Both the position numbers and the translations under genes were made by a program. Below, piece by piece: positions 7,768 to 15,050 of a stretch of DNA of 64,000 bases (position 1 is its first letter; every line of letters begins with the position of its first letter). The notes under the pieces are model-generated. The model was given only the letters and a program-made list of their open reading frames with translations, did not search any database and was not told the origin of the DNA. The DNA is from CALXOD01 sp964402715 (lineage in GTDB: Bacteria; Verrucomicrobiota; Lentisphaeria; Victivallales; Victivallaceae): assembly GCA_964402715.1 (NCBI GenBank), contig CAYODJ010000001.1, positions 62,001 to 126,000 of the forward strand, given 5' to 3'.

Positions 7768-7911
7768 ATGGAACAGGAATATCCGGGATGCTGTCTGGGG
7801 CATTACGATGCCGATGCCGCCGAATGCGGGGCGTGCATGATCAGAGAGGAGTGCAAACAGGAGACGGACGGAGATGGAAGCGGTTCGGTCGACGCTGCAG
7901 CTGGGGCGTGA
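7768..7911 (+). CDS. Cys-rich micro-protein upstream of clpS
   Basis: A 47-residue protein with a strong ribosome binding site (GGAGGAG, about seven bases before ATG 7768). It has the spacing CC...H...C-x2-C-x5-C within the first 30 residues (CCLGHYDADAAECGACMIREEC), a pattern that would bind a metal ion such as zinc. Its C-terminal half is low-complexity and overlaps the clpS start by 38 bases in another frame, so the two are probably translationally coupled. Function unknown. Confidence 0.6.
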   Translation: MEQEYPGCCLGHYDADAAECGACMIREECKQETDGDGSGSVDAAAGA

Positions 7912-8179
7912 TCCCGATCTGGCGCCTGTGTGGAGCGTGATTTTCCGGAACGACAGTATCACTCCCGCAGGCTTCGCCGCATATCTGCTGAACCGGTTTT
8001 TCGGCTACGGAGAGGTCGATGCCATGAATCTGGCGCTGCGGATTCACAGGGACGGCTCGGCCGTCGTCGGCAGGTATATGAAACCGATCGCCGAGCTTAT
8101 GACGGCGCGCGCTGCGGAAGTCGTCGCGGCGGCCGGCTATCCTCTTAAAATCACGCTGAAAAAGGACTGCGGCGTTTGA
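7874..8179 (+). CDS. clpS: ClpS-like adaptor of the ClpAP protease
   Basis: A 101-residue ClpS homologue. Bacterial ClpS delivers N-degron substrates to the ClpA unfoldase. Seen: a flexible N-terminal stretch of about 18 residues, then VWSVIFRNDSITP, AAYLLNRFFGY, the diagnostic IHRDGSAVVG and the terminal AGYPLKITLKKD strand. N26, D27 and T30 match the ligand-binding Asn-Asp and Thr of host ClpS, and H58 matches its conserved His; the next Asp of the usual NDD is Ser here. Length fits the family (about 105). GGAG precedes the ATG. In a phage it may redirect host Clp proteolysis or block N-degron decay. Family assignment is strong. Confidence 0.88.
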   Translation: MEAVRSTLQLGRDPDLAPVWSVIFRNDSITPAGFAAYLLNRFFGYGEVDAMNLALRIHRDGSAVVGRYMKPIAELMTARAAEVVAAAGYPLKITLKKDCGV

Positions 8180-8264
8180 AAGTCGCCGCTCAGGACATGC
8201 TTCTTGGAATCGGAATTTTATTTTCGGTCGAGATATAGGGTTCTAATTTTAAGGAGATACAATC

Positions 8265-8924
8265 ATGTCGGACGACACTCAGGAACAGCTTGAAACCCGT
8301 ATCGAACTGGAGAAGGACATCATCGACACTCCGGAGAAGACCGTCGACGCCGCCCGGATTCAGGCGCGCGCCGTCGCCGCCAGACTGCAGGCGAGGAGGA
8401 AACTTCTGTCCGGCGCTCAGATGAGAATGCTCAACAGAATCGCCGACGATTTACGCATGGATCTCGTCTCCGTCGCCGGGGACGACGACGCCGAGACGCC
8501 CGAGATTGAAGTGTGCGATGATCCGGAGCGGTGCGCGGAGAGCTTCAACGATTTCGCGGCGGCGTGTGAAAAAGCCGGCAGACGGATCTTCAGCAGGAAA
8601 CTGGAGGCGGGCCGCCGCCTGATCCGGCTGGCCAGAAGGCTCGTCTCCAGCGAGGCGACTTACAGTCCGCGTCAGCTCTCCGCAGCGGTCAGAGGCATAC
8701 TGGCCGACGTGACGAAACTTGATCTCATGAAGAATCTGTCGAACATCGAAAACAAGTCGCAGAAGGATCAGACGCTCCGCATTCTGGTGGACTGGAACGA
8801 TGTTGCGCGTCTTTCGCCGAGAGTGGGCAAGTTTTCGAAACTGCAGGATCTCACCGTGCAGGATCTGAAAAACATTCTGGTATGTCTGCGCGGCGGCAGG
8901 AATTCCCAGGACACGGCGGAGTAG
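8265..8924 (+). CDS. Hypothetical helical protein
   Basis: A 219-residue protein with an ideal ribosome binding site (AAGGAG, eight bases before ATG 8265), after an AT-rich 85-base gap that may carry a promoter. It is predicted mostly helical and charged: residues 25-60 are Ala/Arg-rich (ARIQARAVAARLQARRKLL), a central acidic stretch DDDAETPEIE follows, then a helical region and a basic C-terminus. No Cys pairs, membrane segments or known catalytic motif were recognised. A strong hairpin lies downstream, so it likely ends a transcription unit. Confidence 0.75.
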   Translation: MSDDTQEQLETRIELEKDIIDTPEKTVDAARIQARAVAARLQARRKLLSGAQMRMLNRIADDLRMDLVSVAGDDDAETPEIEVCDDPERCAESFNDFAAACEKAGRRIFSRKLEAGRRLIRLARRLVSSEATYSPRQLSAAVRGILADVTKLDLMKNLSNIENKSQKDQTLRILVDWNDVARLSPRVGKFSKLQDLTVQDLKNILVCLRGGRNSQDTAE

Positions 8925-8960
8925 AGGCGGATCGTCGCGGACGTCCGTCCGTCCGTCGGA

Positions 8961-8991
8961 GAATCCTCCGGGAGTCGTTTCCGGAGGATTC
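8961..8991 (+). terminator. Strong hairpin terminator after the 219-residue protein gene
   Basis: GAATCCTCCGG (8961-8971) and CCGGAGGATTC (8981-8991) are perfect 11-base inverted repeats around a nine-base loop, followed by a T-containing stretch (TTCAT). It lies 37 bases after the stop at 8924 and before the restriction-modification operon, a good position for an intrinsic terminator, although the U-tract is short. Confidence 0.65.
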
Positions 8992-9061
8992 TTCATATGA
9001 AGTATGGAACGCGCACGATTCAGGAACATGGATGTCCGTGAGGAAATGTGAAGAAGTCACA

Positions 9062-9089
9062 TTGTCTTCCACGATTTGAATGTTATCTT
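9062..9089 (+). promoter_or_regulatory. Possible promoter for the restriction-modification operon
   Basis: TTGTCT (9062-9067) and TATCTT (9084-9089) with a 16-base spacer lie about 60 bases before the methyltransferase ATG at 9151, in an AT-richer gap after a terminator. The match to sigma70 boxes is moderate. No clear controller-protein operator repeat was seen, and there is no controller gene between or before the two R-M genes. Confidence 0.35.
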
Positions 9090-9150
9090 AATCCTGCGTG
9101 CCGTGATGCAGCGTATCTGAATCTCGTGTCTGAGGGAGTGAACGTCTGAT

Positions 9151-10317
9151 ATGTCCGTTCGTTCGGTTGAACTGTTCACAGGAGCGGGGGGACTGGCTCT
9201 CGGTCTTGAAAAGGCGGGATGTCATCACGTCGCCATGGTTGAAATCAATGCGCAGGCATGCGACACCATCCGCTACAACGTCACGCACGGACAGCGGCTT
9301 GCCAGCAGCTGGACTCTTCATCAGAGCGACGTCCGCGCGATAGAATACGCCAGCATCGCCCGGTCTGTGGAACTTGTTGCCGGAGGTCCTCCGTGTCAGC
9401 CTTTTTCCATGGGGGGCAGGGCGCGCGGGCACATGGATTCCAGAGACATGTTTCCCGAGGCGGTGCGTGCGGTGCGGGAACTCCGGCCGCGCTGCTTTGT
9501 GTTCGAAAACGTCAAGGGACTGATGCGGGAAAGTTTCGCCAGCTACTTCAGTTACATCGTTCTTCAGCTTTCGTTTCCGACTGTGATCCGGCATGAAGAC
9601 GAGGACTGGGTCGATCACCTGTCCCGTCTGGAGAAAATCCAGACAGGCGGATGTTTTCCGGAGCTTTTCTACCGCGTGGTCTTCCGTCTGCTTGATGCCG
9701 CCGACTACGGAGTCCCCCAGCATCGGCATCGCGTGTTCATAGTCGGATTCCGTTCCGATCTCGGTCTGGAATGGCATTTCCCGCAGGCGACGCATAATCT
9801 CGACCGACTGCTCTGGGAACAGTGGGTAACCGGCGAGTACTGGGATCTGCACGGAGTCGCACGGAGCCGACGTCCGGCCATGCCCCGTCGTTTCAGGCAC
9901 AGAGTGGATTTCCTCCGCAGCCATTACTCGTTGTTTGCGCCCGAAGGCATGCGCTATCAGACCGTGCGCGACGCGATCGCGGGTCTGCCGGATCCCAGGA
10001 CGCATAACGATGTTCCGAATCATGAGTTCCGCGACGGAGCCAGACCGTATCCCGGACATACCGGAAGCGTTCTGGACGAACCGTCGAAGGCGCTGAAGGC
10101 GGGTGCGCACGGCGTTCCCGGCGGGGAGAACATGATCGCATTCCCCGACGGAAGCTTCCGGTACTACACGGCGCGCGAGGCGGCCCGTGTTCAGACTTTC
10201 CCTGACGATTATGTGTTCAGCAGCACATGGACGGAGGCTATGCGTCAGATCGGGAACGCGGTTCCGACGCGTCTTGCCGAGATCGTCGGCCGAAGCATCG
10301 TGGAACAGGCGTTCTGA
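9151..10317 (+). CDS. Type II DNA (cytosine-5) methyltransferase of an Eco29kI-like R-M system
   Basis: A 388-residue C5-cytosine methyltransferase. Motif I is VELFTGAGGLALGLEKAG, motif IV with catalytic Cys is AGGPPCQPFSMGG, motif VI is FVFENVKGLM, motif VIII is YGVPQHRHRVFIVG, motif IX is REAARVQTFPDDY and motif X is QIGNAVPTRLAEIVG. The spacer between VIII and IX is long enough for a full target-recognition domain. Eleven bases downstream lies an Eco29kI-family endonuclease, so this is most likely the protecting enzyme of that system. If specificity is conserved the site would be CCGCGG; that is an inference. It is clearly different from the solitary methyltransferase at 6136. Confidence 0.93.
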   Translation: MSVRSVELFTGAGGLALGLEKAGCHHVAMVEINAQACDTIRYNVTHGQRLASSWTLHQSDVRAIEYASIARSVELVAGGPPCQPFSMGGRARGHMDSRDMFPEAVRAVRELRPRCFVFENVKGLMRESFASYFSYIVLQLSFPTVIRHEDEDWVDHLSRLEKIQTGGCFPELFYRVVFRLLDAADYGVPQHRHRVFIVGFRSDLGLEWHFPQATHNLDRLLWEQWVTGEYWDLHGVARSRRPAMPRRFRHRVDFLRSHYSLFAPEGMRYQTVRDAIAGLPDPRTHNDVPNHEFRDGARPYPGHTGSVLDEPSKALKAGAHGVPGGENMIAFPDGSFRYYTAREAARVQTFPDDYVFSSTWTEAMRQIGNAVPTRLAEIVGRSIVEQAF

Positions 10318-10327
10318 GAGCTCTGCC

Positions 10328-10951
10328 ATGGCCGACGAGATCCCCGTTCTTTCTCCGTTCAACCCGCTGGACAGACGCAGTCTTGCGGAAAGCGTGACAG
10401 CCGCAATGCTGGAACGCCCTGCCGTACCGCTCCCTCCCGCGCCGTTCACAGGTGCCGGCATCTATGCGATTTACTATGTCGGCGATTTCCCGCCGTATCG
10501 GAAACTGGCGGAATTCAACCGACGGCACGGATTCGCGCGGCCCATCTATGTCGGGAAGGCGGTTCCTCCCGGAGCGCGGAAGGGCGGATTCCGCCTGAGC
10601 GACGATCCCGGAACGGTACTGTACAACCGTCTCTGCGAACATGCCGAATCAATAGAGGAGGCGGAAAACCTTTCCATCGGAGACTTTTTCTGCCGTTTCC
10701 TTTCGGTCGATGATATCTGGATTCCGCTGGGCGAATCACTGCTGATCGAGAAATTCTCGCCGCTGTGGAATCTGGCGATAGACGGCTTCGGGAATCACGA
10801 TCCGGGGAAAGGACGGATCAGCCAGAAGAGATCGCTGTGGGATACGGTTCATCCGGGACGCGGATGGGCGCTCCGGCTGAACAGGCTTTCTGTATCGGAG
10901 GACGATTTGAGGAGATGCATCGAAAGCTTTCTTGACGCTCTTCATGACTGA
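10328..10951 (+). CDS. Eco29kI-family GIY-YIG Type II restriction endonuclease
   Basis: A 207-residue protein, close to the usual 214 for Eco29kI. The GIY-YIG core is intact: GIYAIYY (residues 44-50), PIYVGKAVP (72-80), Arg101 and His105 in YNRLCEH, Glu136 in LGESLLIEKF and Asn148 in SPLWN, followed by the family-typical DGFGNHDPGKG and WDTVHPGRGWA. Eco29kI cuts CCGCGG as a dimer. The gene follows its methyltransferase with an 11-base gap, giving a complete Type II R-M pair on a phage genome. All catalytic residues appear present, so activity is expected. A small GC hairpin follows the stop. Confidence 0.92.
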   Translation: MADEIPVLSPFNPLDRRSLAESVTAAMLERPAVPLPPAPFTGAGIYAIYYVGDFPPYRKLAEFNRRHGFARPIYVGKAVPPGARKGGFRLSDDPGTVLYNRLCEHAESIEEAENLSIGDFFCRFLSVDDIWIPLGESLLIEKFSPLWNLAIDGFGNHDPGKGRISQKRSLWDTVHPGRGWALRLNRLSVSEDDLRRCIESFLDALHD

Positions 10952-11292
10952 AGAGCCGGTTCCGGCGGTCTTTTCGAAAATCGCGCGAGGAGGATGACGG
11001 CGGAGATGCTCTCGCGACGGTGACGTCCGTCCGTTCCTCCTAGTCGTCATGGACTGCGTCTCCGGCATCAATCGATCGGCGCTGCGGAAATCCGCACGTA
11101 GGAAATCAGGACGGACGTTTCGTCAGATCCGGCGGACGGACGATCCCACGAGGAAAACCGCGGACTGTCCGCCGGCCCTCCGGATTCATGAGCCGCAGGC
11201 TTTCCTGACGGGTTTCGATTCCGTTCAGCATCGTCCGGATCCGCGCCGTTGCGGAGCCGCCGTCCGATTCCGGCTGCATGGTTGTCCCCTCA
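10952..11292. other. Non-coding gap between convergent R-M and helicase genes
   Basis: About 340 bases between convergent genes. The first bases hold a small hairpin GCCGG-TT-CCGGC (10955-10966) followed by GGTCTTTTC, a possible weak terminator. A CCGCGG sequence is present near 11159. Short open frames here lack ribosome binding sites and protein-like composition. No tRNA or repeat array was found. Confidence 0.5.
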
Positions 11293-12486
11293 TCAGTCCG
11301 CCACGATCAGAATGTCCTTCTTGGCGCGCGTGATGGCGGTGTACAGCCAGCGTCTCTTGGTGTCGGGATCGTATCCGAAATCCTCGTCGAACACGATGAC
11401 CTTTTCCCAGCCGGAACCCTGGCCTTTGTGGCACGATATCGCGTAGCCGAAGTCCAGATAGACATATTTGTGTATGGGAAGATCCGGCGGTTCGGAGTAG
11501 GGATCCTTCAGACGGAAATGGAAGCTCTTCCTGCTTGCCGTCAGGGAGACGACGGGATCTAGCAGTTCCAGTTCGTCACGCCATTCGGCCTCGAAGTATT
11601 CTTCGTTCCTGTTGTACAGCGGAGCGCTGGTCAGGTATACTATCTGTCCGTTGAAGATTTTCTGTTTCGGATTGTTGCGCAGGACTATCATGCGTTCCCC
11701 CTCGACCGGCGAGTCGGATTTTATCCTGCGGATTTCCCGCGACACCTGATTCAGGGCTTTCCGTGTGGAGTTCCTGCCGACGATTATCTGATCCGCCCAC
11801 AGCAGATCGTCGTCGTCGAGCTCGTCCGAATGAATTTTGCGGAAATGCTCGAATTCGCAGAACGGTATCTCGCGGCCGGCGATGGCCAGCTGGGACGCGC
11901 GGATGATGGGGCTCTCCTTGGCCTGTCTGAGAATCGTCGTCAGAACAAAGTCGGGATGCTTCATGATGTTGAAGATGCCGTTTATCGGCGGCAGCTGGCA
12001 GTGATCGCCGATGAATATCGTCGGAACCCCGAACGACAGGATGTCGTTGAACACGTCCTCGGAAATCATGGAGGCCTCGTCGATTATGATGATCTTGTAG
12101 GACAGCGAGACTTTCGTAGTGAATACGGGATCGCCGTTCTGAGCGCGTCTGCAGTTGTATATCGAGGAATGCAGCGTGGAGGCGTGGTTGCCCTTGCGCA
12201 TCAGATTCAGCGAGGCCTTGCCCGTGAAGGCGCAGCACAGAACTTCCTCGTCCGCCACGTTCAGATTCCTGACGATATACTGGATGAGCGATGATTTCCC
12301 AGTGCCGGCGGCTCCGGAGATGACTATGTATTTCCTCCAGATGGGCGAGCCGCCGCGACCGGAGTACCAGTTCTTGACGAACTGCAGCGCATCTCTCTGA
12401 TCCCTCGTCAGGACGAAGTCGTTGTCCTCCTGCGCTATGTCGTTCCTGTAGACAAGATTCTCGATTTTCGTGACGATCCCGGACAT
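11293..12486 (-). CDS. RecD/Dda-like superfamily 1B DNA helicase
   Basis: A 397-residue 5'-3' helicase of the RecD2/Dda type. Walker A is SGAAGTGKSS (about residues 57-66), motif Ia AFTGKASLNL, motif II IIIDEASMI, motif III FIGDHCQLPPI, motif IV region TTILRQ, motif V YAISCHKGQGSGWEKVIV and motif VI WLYTAITRAKKDILIV. GGAGG lies eight bases before the start. Phage Dda-like enzymes aid origin melting, protein displacement or recombination. It is leftward, downstream of the tail genes, and convergent with the R-M operon, so it is physically separated from the other replication genes. Confidence 0.92.
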   Translation of the reverse strand: MSGIVTKIENLVYRNDIAQEDNDFVLTRDQRDALQFVKNWYSGRGGSPIWRKYIVISGAAGTGKSSLIQYIVRNLNVADEEVLCCAFTGKASLNLMRKGNHASTLHSSIYNCRRAQNGDPVFTTKVSLSYKIIIIDEASMISEDVFNDILSFGVPTIFIGDHCQLPPINGIFNIMKHPDFVLTTILRQAKESPIIRASQLAIAGREIPFCEFEHFRKIHSDELDDDDLLWADQIIVGRNSTRKALNQVSREIRRIKSDSPVEGERMIVLRNNPKQKIFNGQIVYLTSAPLYNRNEEYFEAEWRDELELLDPVVSLTASRKSFHFRLKDPYSEPPDLPIHKYVYLDFGYAISCHKGQGSGWEKVIVFDEDFGYDPDTKRRWLYTAITRAKKDILIVAD

Positions 12487-12530
12487 GCTTCAGACCTCCT
12501 CCGCAAAGAGCCGTTTTCCATTTCATGAAG

Positions 12531-13316
12531 TCATGCCGCAGATACGGACAAATTGTACGGCGCTCCGGGTGGAATGTTGACGGTGAACGGGAACGTGCCG
12601 CTCCATCCGCTCCAGTACATCGCGCCGTCCGCGTCTGAAATCTTGTAGCTGGCGCGTACTCTCCAGAAATACCGGTATTTCGATTCGACGTCTGAGGCGC
12701 GCGCCGTCAGGTTCGGCGAGAAGTAGAAGATGTTGCCGTGATTCTTTTCCGATGCGGCGAAGTTCAGGGAGTCCTGCGTCCTGTCGAATATCATTTCGCT
12801 TTCGCGGTAGACCTGGAAGTGATACAGGACTCCCTCCGCCCCGGGGGCGATCTCCGTCGTTCCCACATACTGACGGTATTCGCCGTACGCCGGAATCTTG
12901 ACGGGCACCACGGTTCCGGATACGAGCTGTTCCGCGCCGGATGCGAAGAAGCTTGTTCCCAGAATCGGCGCGCTGCTGACGCGGGCGACGGGGAAGGACT
13001 CCCGTCTGCCGACGTAGGGGAGGTAGCGTCCGTCGCATTTCAGCAGATACATGTTCACCATGTACTCCGCCGCCGACACGCCCGGCTGCGCGTCCTCTCC
13101 TCTGTACACGGGGATCGCGCGCACGTGCCATGTGCCGTTCACGTCCCATCCCGCGAGGTCGACTTCCGTCGCGCCGGCGCTTTCAATGTAGGTGCGCGAG
13201 GGCATCACCAGCGTTCCGGAGTCGTCCTCGATCGAAAACTCGACGATGCGCGTGTCGGGCAGCACCAGTCTGCCGTCTGCAAGATCGGCGGCGGTGAACG
13301 GCATGTCTTCAGTCAT
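12531..13316 (-). CDS. Fibronectin-III-like virion or tail-associated protein
   Basis: A 261-residue beta-rich protein. The C-terminal 110 residues look like an FN3-type sandwich (FQVYRESEMIF, KYRYFWRVRASYK, YWSGWSGTFPFTVN), a domain common in phage tail and adhesion proteins. The N-terminal half is also strand-rich without a recognised family. The same FN3-like pattern (YRVRAFDGLDYGPWSPV) occurs in the 2642-residue neighbour at 17601. It overlaps the upstream zinc-ribbon gene by eight bases and belongs to the leftward virion operon. Likely surface or tail decoration; this is an inference from context. Confidence 0.65.
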   Translation of the reverse strand: MTEDMPFTAADLADGRLVLPDTRIVEFSIEDDSGTLVMPSRTYIESAGATEVDLAGWDVNGTWHVRAIPVYRGEDAQPGVSAAEYMVNMYLLKCDGRYLPYVGRRESFPVARVSSAPILGTSFFASGAEQLVSGTVVPVKIPAYGEYRQYVGTTEIAPGAEGVLYHFQVYRESEMIFDRTQDSLNFAASEKNHGNIFYFSPNLTARASDVESKYRYFWRVRASYKISDADGAMYWSGWSGTFPFTVNIPPGAPYNLSVSAA

Positions 13317-13809
13317 TCTTCCATATCCTGAATCTGCCGTTCAAGGCCGCGCAGGTCGAGAACAGCTCCGCGACAAGCGTCTCCGTGATGATCTTCTCGG
13401 CGGGGAAACTCGGGATCGCGGGAAACAGGACTTCCGGCAGTATGACCGTCGGATGGACGCAGGAGAGGATTTCCGCCTGCTCGCGGTACGCCTCCGCGAT
13501 GACGAACCCCGCGTTCCATCTGTGTTCCGCTGTGAACTTCCTGCAGAGCGCGATCATCCCTCCGGGGTCGTCCGTCCGCGGTATGTACAGTATGTTCCGT
13601 CTGTCCCGCAGCGCGGAGAGAGCGCGTCTGTATTTCGATTCCTTTCCTGCGGCCCATGCGTAGATCCGTCCGCTTTCCGCATAGCGGATGTAATGGACAA
13701 GCTCCCCGCAGTGGGGACATATGTCCCACAGATGTTCCTGCGTTTCAGACAATGCGACGCGATGCTTCGGGTCGGTTTTCAGTCTCCTGCTGCATCCCGG
13801 ACAGAACAT
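13309..13809 (-). CDS. Zinc-ribbon hypothetical protein in the virion operon
   Basis: A 166-residue protein with CPGC at residues 3-6 and CPHCGEL at about 32-38, a four-Cys zinc ribbon. The rest is mixed alpha/beta without a recognised domain; IPRTDDPGGMIALC and VIAEAYREQ suggest a small Rossmann-like fold but no nucleotide-binding signature is clear. It lies between a coiled-coil small protein and the FN3-like protein. The giant protein at 31116 also carries CxxC ribbons, so zinc-bound modules recur in this operon. Confidence 0.65.
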   Translation of the reverse strand: MFCPGCSRRLKTDPKHRVALSETQEHLWDICPHCGELVHYIRYAESGRIYAWAAGKESKYRRALSALRDRRNILYIPRTDDPGGMIALCRKFTAEHRWNAGFVIAEAYREQAEILSCVHPTVILPEVLFPAIPSFPAEKIITETLVAELFSTCAALNGRFRIWKND

Positions 13810-13822
13810 CGTGAGCGACCCC

Positions 13823-14107
13823 TCACTGCCTTATCTTGTTCTGGAGAGCATCTTCGAACTCCTCGCGCAGAGCCGGGATGGCGCCGCTGCGCAGCGTCCT
13901 GCGCTCCGCAGCCTTCTGCTTCACGACAAGCGCGGTGTAGTTGTCGAGCTCCTTCACGGACATGACGTTCTTCCGGATCAGGAGATTGCCGACGGCCAGC
14001 ACCTCGGCCTCCAGCATGTCCAAGGATTCGGCAAGGTCGACCACCTTGTTGTTCAGCCTGTTGACAAGCGAGCATATCTCTCTGATGCTGACTTCATTTT
14101 CCTTCAT
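13823..14107 (-). CDS. Small coiled-coil hypothetical protein
   Basis: A 94-residue helical protein. Heptad-like Leu/Ile spacing from about residue 8 to 45 (REICSLVNRLNNKVVDLAES) predicts a coiled coil, then a charged tail ALREEFEDALQNKIRQ. No catalytic or binding motif was recognised. Its start overlaps the stop of the 101-residue gene upstream (14094), implying coupled translation. Possibly a scaffold or tail-completion accessory. Confidence 0.6.
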   Translation of the reverse strand: MKENEVSIREICSLVNRLNNKVVDLAESLDMLEAEVLAVGNLLIRKNVMSVKELDNYTALVVKQKAAERRTLRSGAIPALREEFEDALQNKIRQ

Positions 14108-14399
14108 CGTGCTGCAAACGCCTCAACATTTCCGCGCCTCTGTCCCTGAGTACGGCGAGATTCTTCTCCGGATCGGAACCCGACAGATATCTCACTCCCT
14201 GGCAGAACTTCATGACGGCGGCGGCATATTCCCCTCTGAACGCCATGACCATCATGGCGGTGTCCTCGTCGCGTTCGACGCCGTGCACCACGCACAGTCC
14301 CGCATTGTTGGCGGAGGTATAAACCTTCAGTCCCATGAGGAAGCACTGCTGAGCCGCCTCTGCGGGGAAGTCGTCCGGCGCTTCTACCGATACTTTCAT
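14094..14399 (-). CDS. Small hypothetical protein downstream of the protease
   Basis: A 101-residue protein whose ATG (14397-14399) overlaps the protease stop as ATGA, so it is translationally coupled. It opens MKVSVEAPDDFPAEAAQQC, continues with a strand-rich VYTSANNAGLCVVHGV and ends in a basic helix. No domain was recognised. The coupling to the subtilisin-like gene makes it a candidate inhibitor, chaperone or co-virion partner of that protease; this is an inference only. Confidence 0.6.
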   Translation of the reverse strand: MKVSVEAPDDFPAEAAQQCFLMGLKVYTSANNAGLCVVHGVERDEDTAMMVMAFRGEYAAAVMKFCQGVRYLSGSDPEKNLAVLRDRGAEMLRRLQHDEGK

Positions 14400-15043
14400 A
14401 GCTGCAGATTGATCTGTCCACGCGGTTTCAACGGAACACGTATGTCGGACGGCGTCGCCGTCGCGAGAAAATCCTCTCTTGTCATGTCCGGCGAGCACGC
14501 CCTGCATACCGCGCACAGTCCCGCAGTCAGCGCGGCCGCCGCCGAGCTTCCTCTGATGACGTTCATGAATCCCGTCGAGGAATAGGAGGTCCATTCCATC
14601 GGAGCCTCGAAGTCGCCGGACGTTCCGGCGCTGATGGCGTAGTCCTCGCTCCACGGGAAAGGCAGCTTCTCCGCCCTTGCGCAGACTATGAGGACGTTGC
14701 GTGAATGCATCGCCCGCAGCGCCGAGGATATCCTCCCGTTTCTCTCGGGATACGCGAAGCTCAGGTTCAGCACGTCTATGTCGTACCGCGCGATCCATTC
14801 CAGCATCAGCGCGAGCTGTTCATAGCCGTCCATCGCGCCGCCGGCGAAGATCATCCTGACCATCGGCGCGATCTGGAATATGGCGGACGCGACCTGCGTG
14901 CCGTGCCGTCCCGAGACGGTTCCGAACGTCCTGTAGAGGATGTCTCTGTCCCGGAAAAATGGCAGCGTCCTGACGAGACCGGTGTCGCAGACGCCTACGG
15001 TCACGTTCTCGCCGCGCTTTCTGAAGTACTCCGCCGGTATCAT
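14396..15043 (-). CDS. Subtilisin-like serine protease (S8 fold) in the virion operon
   Basis: A 215-residue protein with the S8 catalytic triad in order: Asp20 in VGVCDTGL, His47 in GRHGTQVAS and Ser167 in RGSSAAAALTAG. Spacing is shorter than classic subtilisins (about 270 residues), and the start MIPAEYFRK is seven bases from the upstream stop. The region where subtilases carry the oxyanion-hole Asn (usually AAGN) reads VCARAEK here, so activity may be weak or altered. No signal peptide is visible, so it should act in the cytoplasm or within the virion. It may process tail or head proteins or act on a host target. Confidence 0.8.
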   Translation of the reverse strand: MIPAEYFRKRGENVTVGVCDTGLVRTLPFFRDRDILYRTFGTVSGRHGTQVASAIFQIAPMVRMIFAGGAMDGYEQLALMLEWIARYDIDVLNLSFAYPERNGRISSALRAMHSRNVLIVCARAEKLPFPWSEDYAISAGTSGDFEAPMEWTSYSSTGFMNVIRGSSAAAALTAGLCAVCRACSPDMTREDFLATATPSDIRVPLKPRGQINLQL

Positions 15044-15050
15044 GACGTTC

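Noticed and set aside
11205..11226. T-loop-like sequence GGTTTCGATTCC suggesting a tRNA
   Set aside because: The loop is one base out of register for a canonical T-arm, and no matching anticodon arm, D-arm or acceptor stem was found upstream or on the other strand.
11049..11333. Rightward open frame of 94 codons in the R-M/helicase gap
   Set aside because: No ribosome binding site, Arg/Pro-rich noise composition, and its end overlaps the antisense helicase 3' end.
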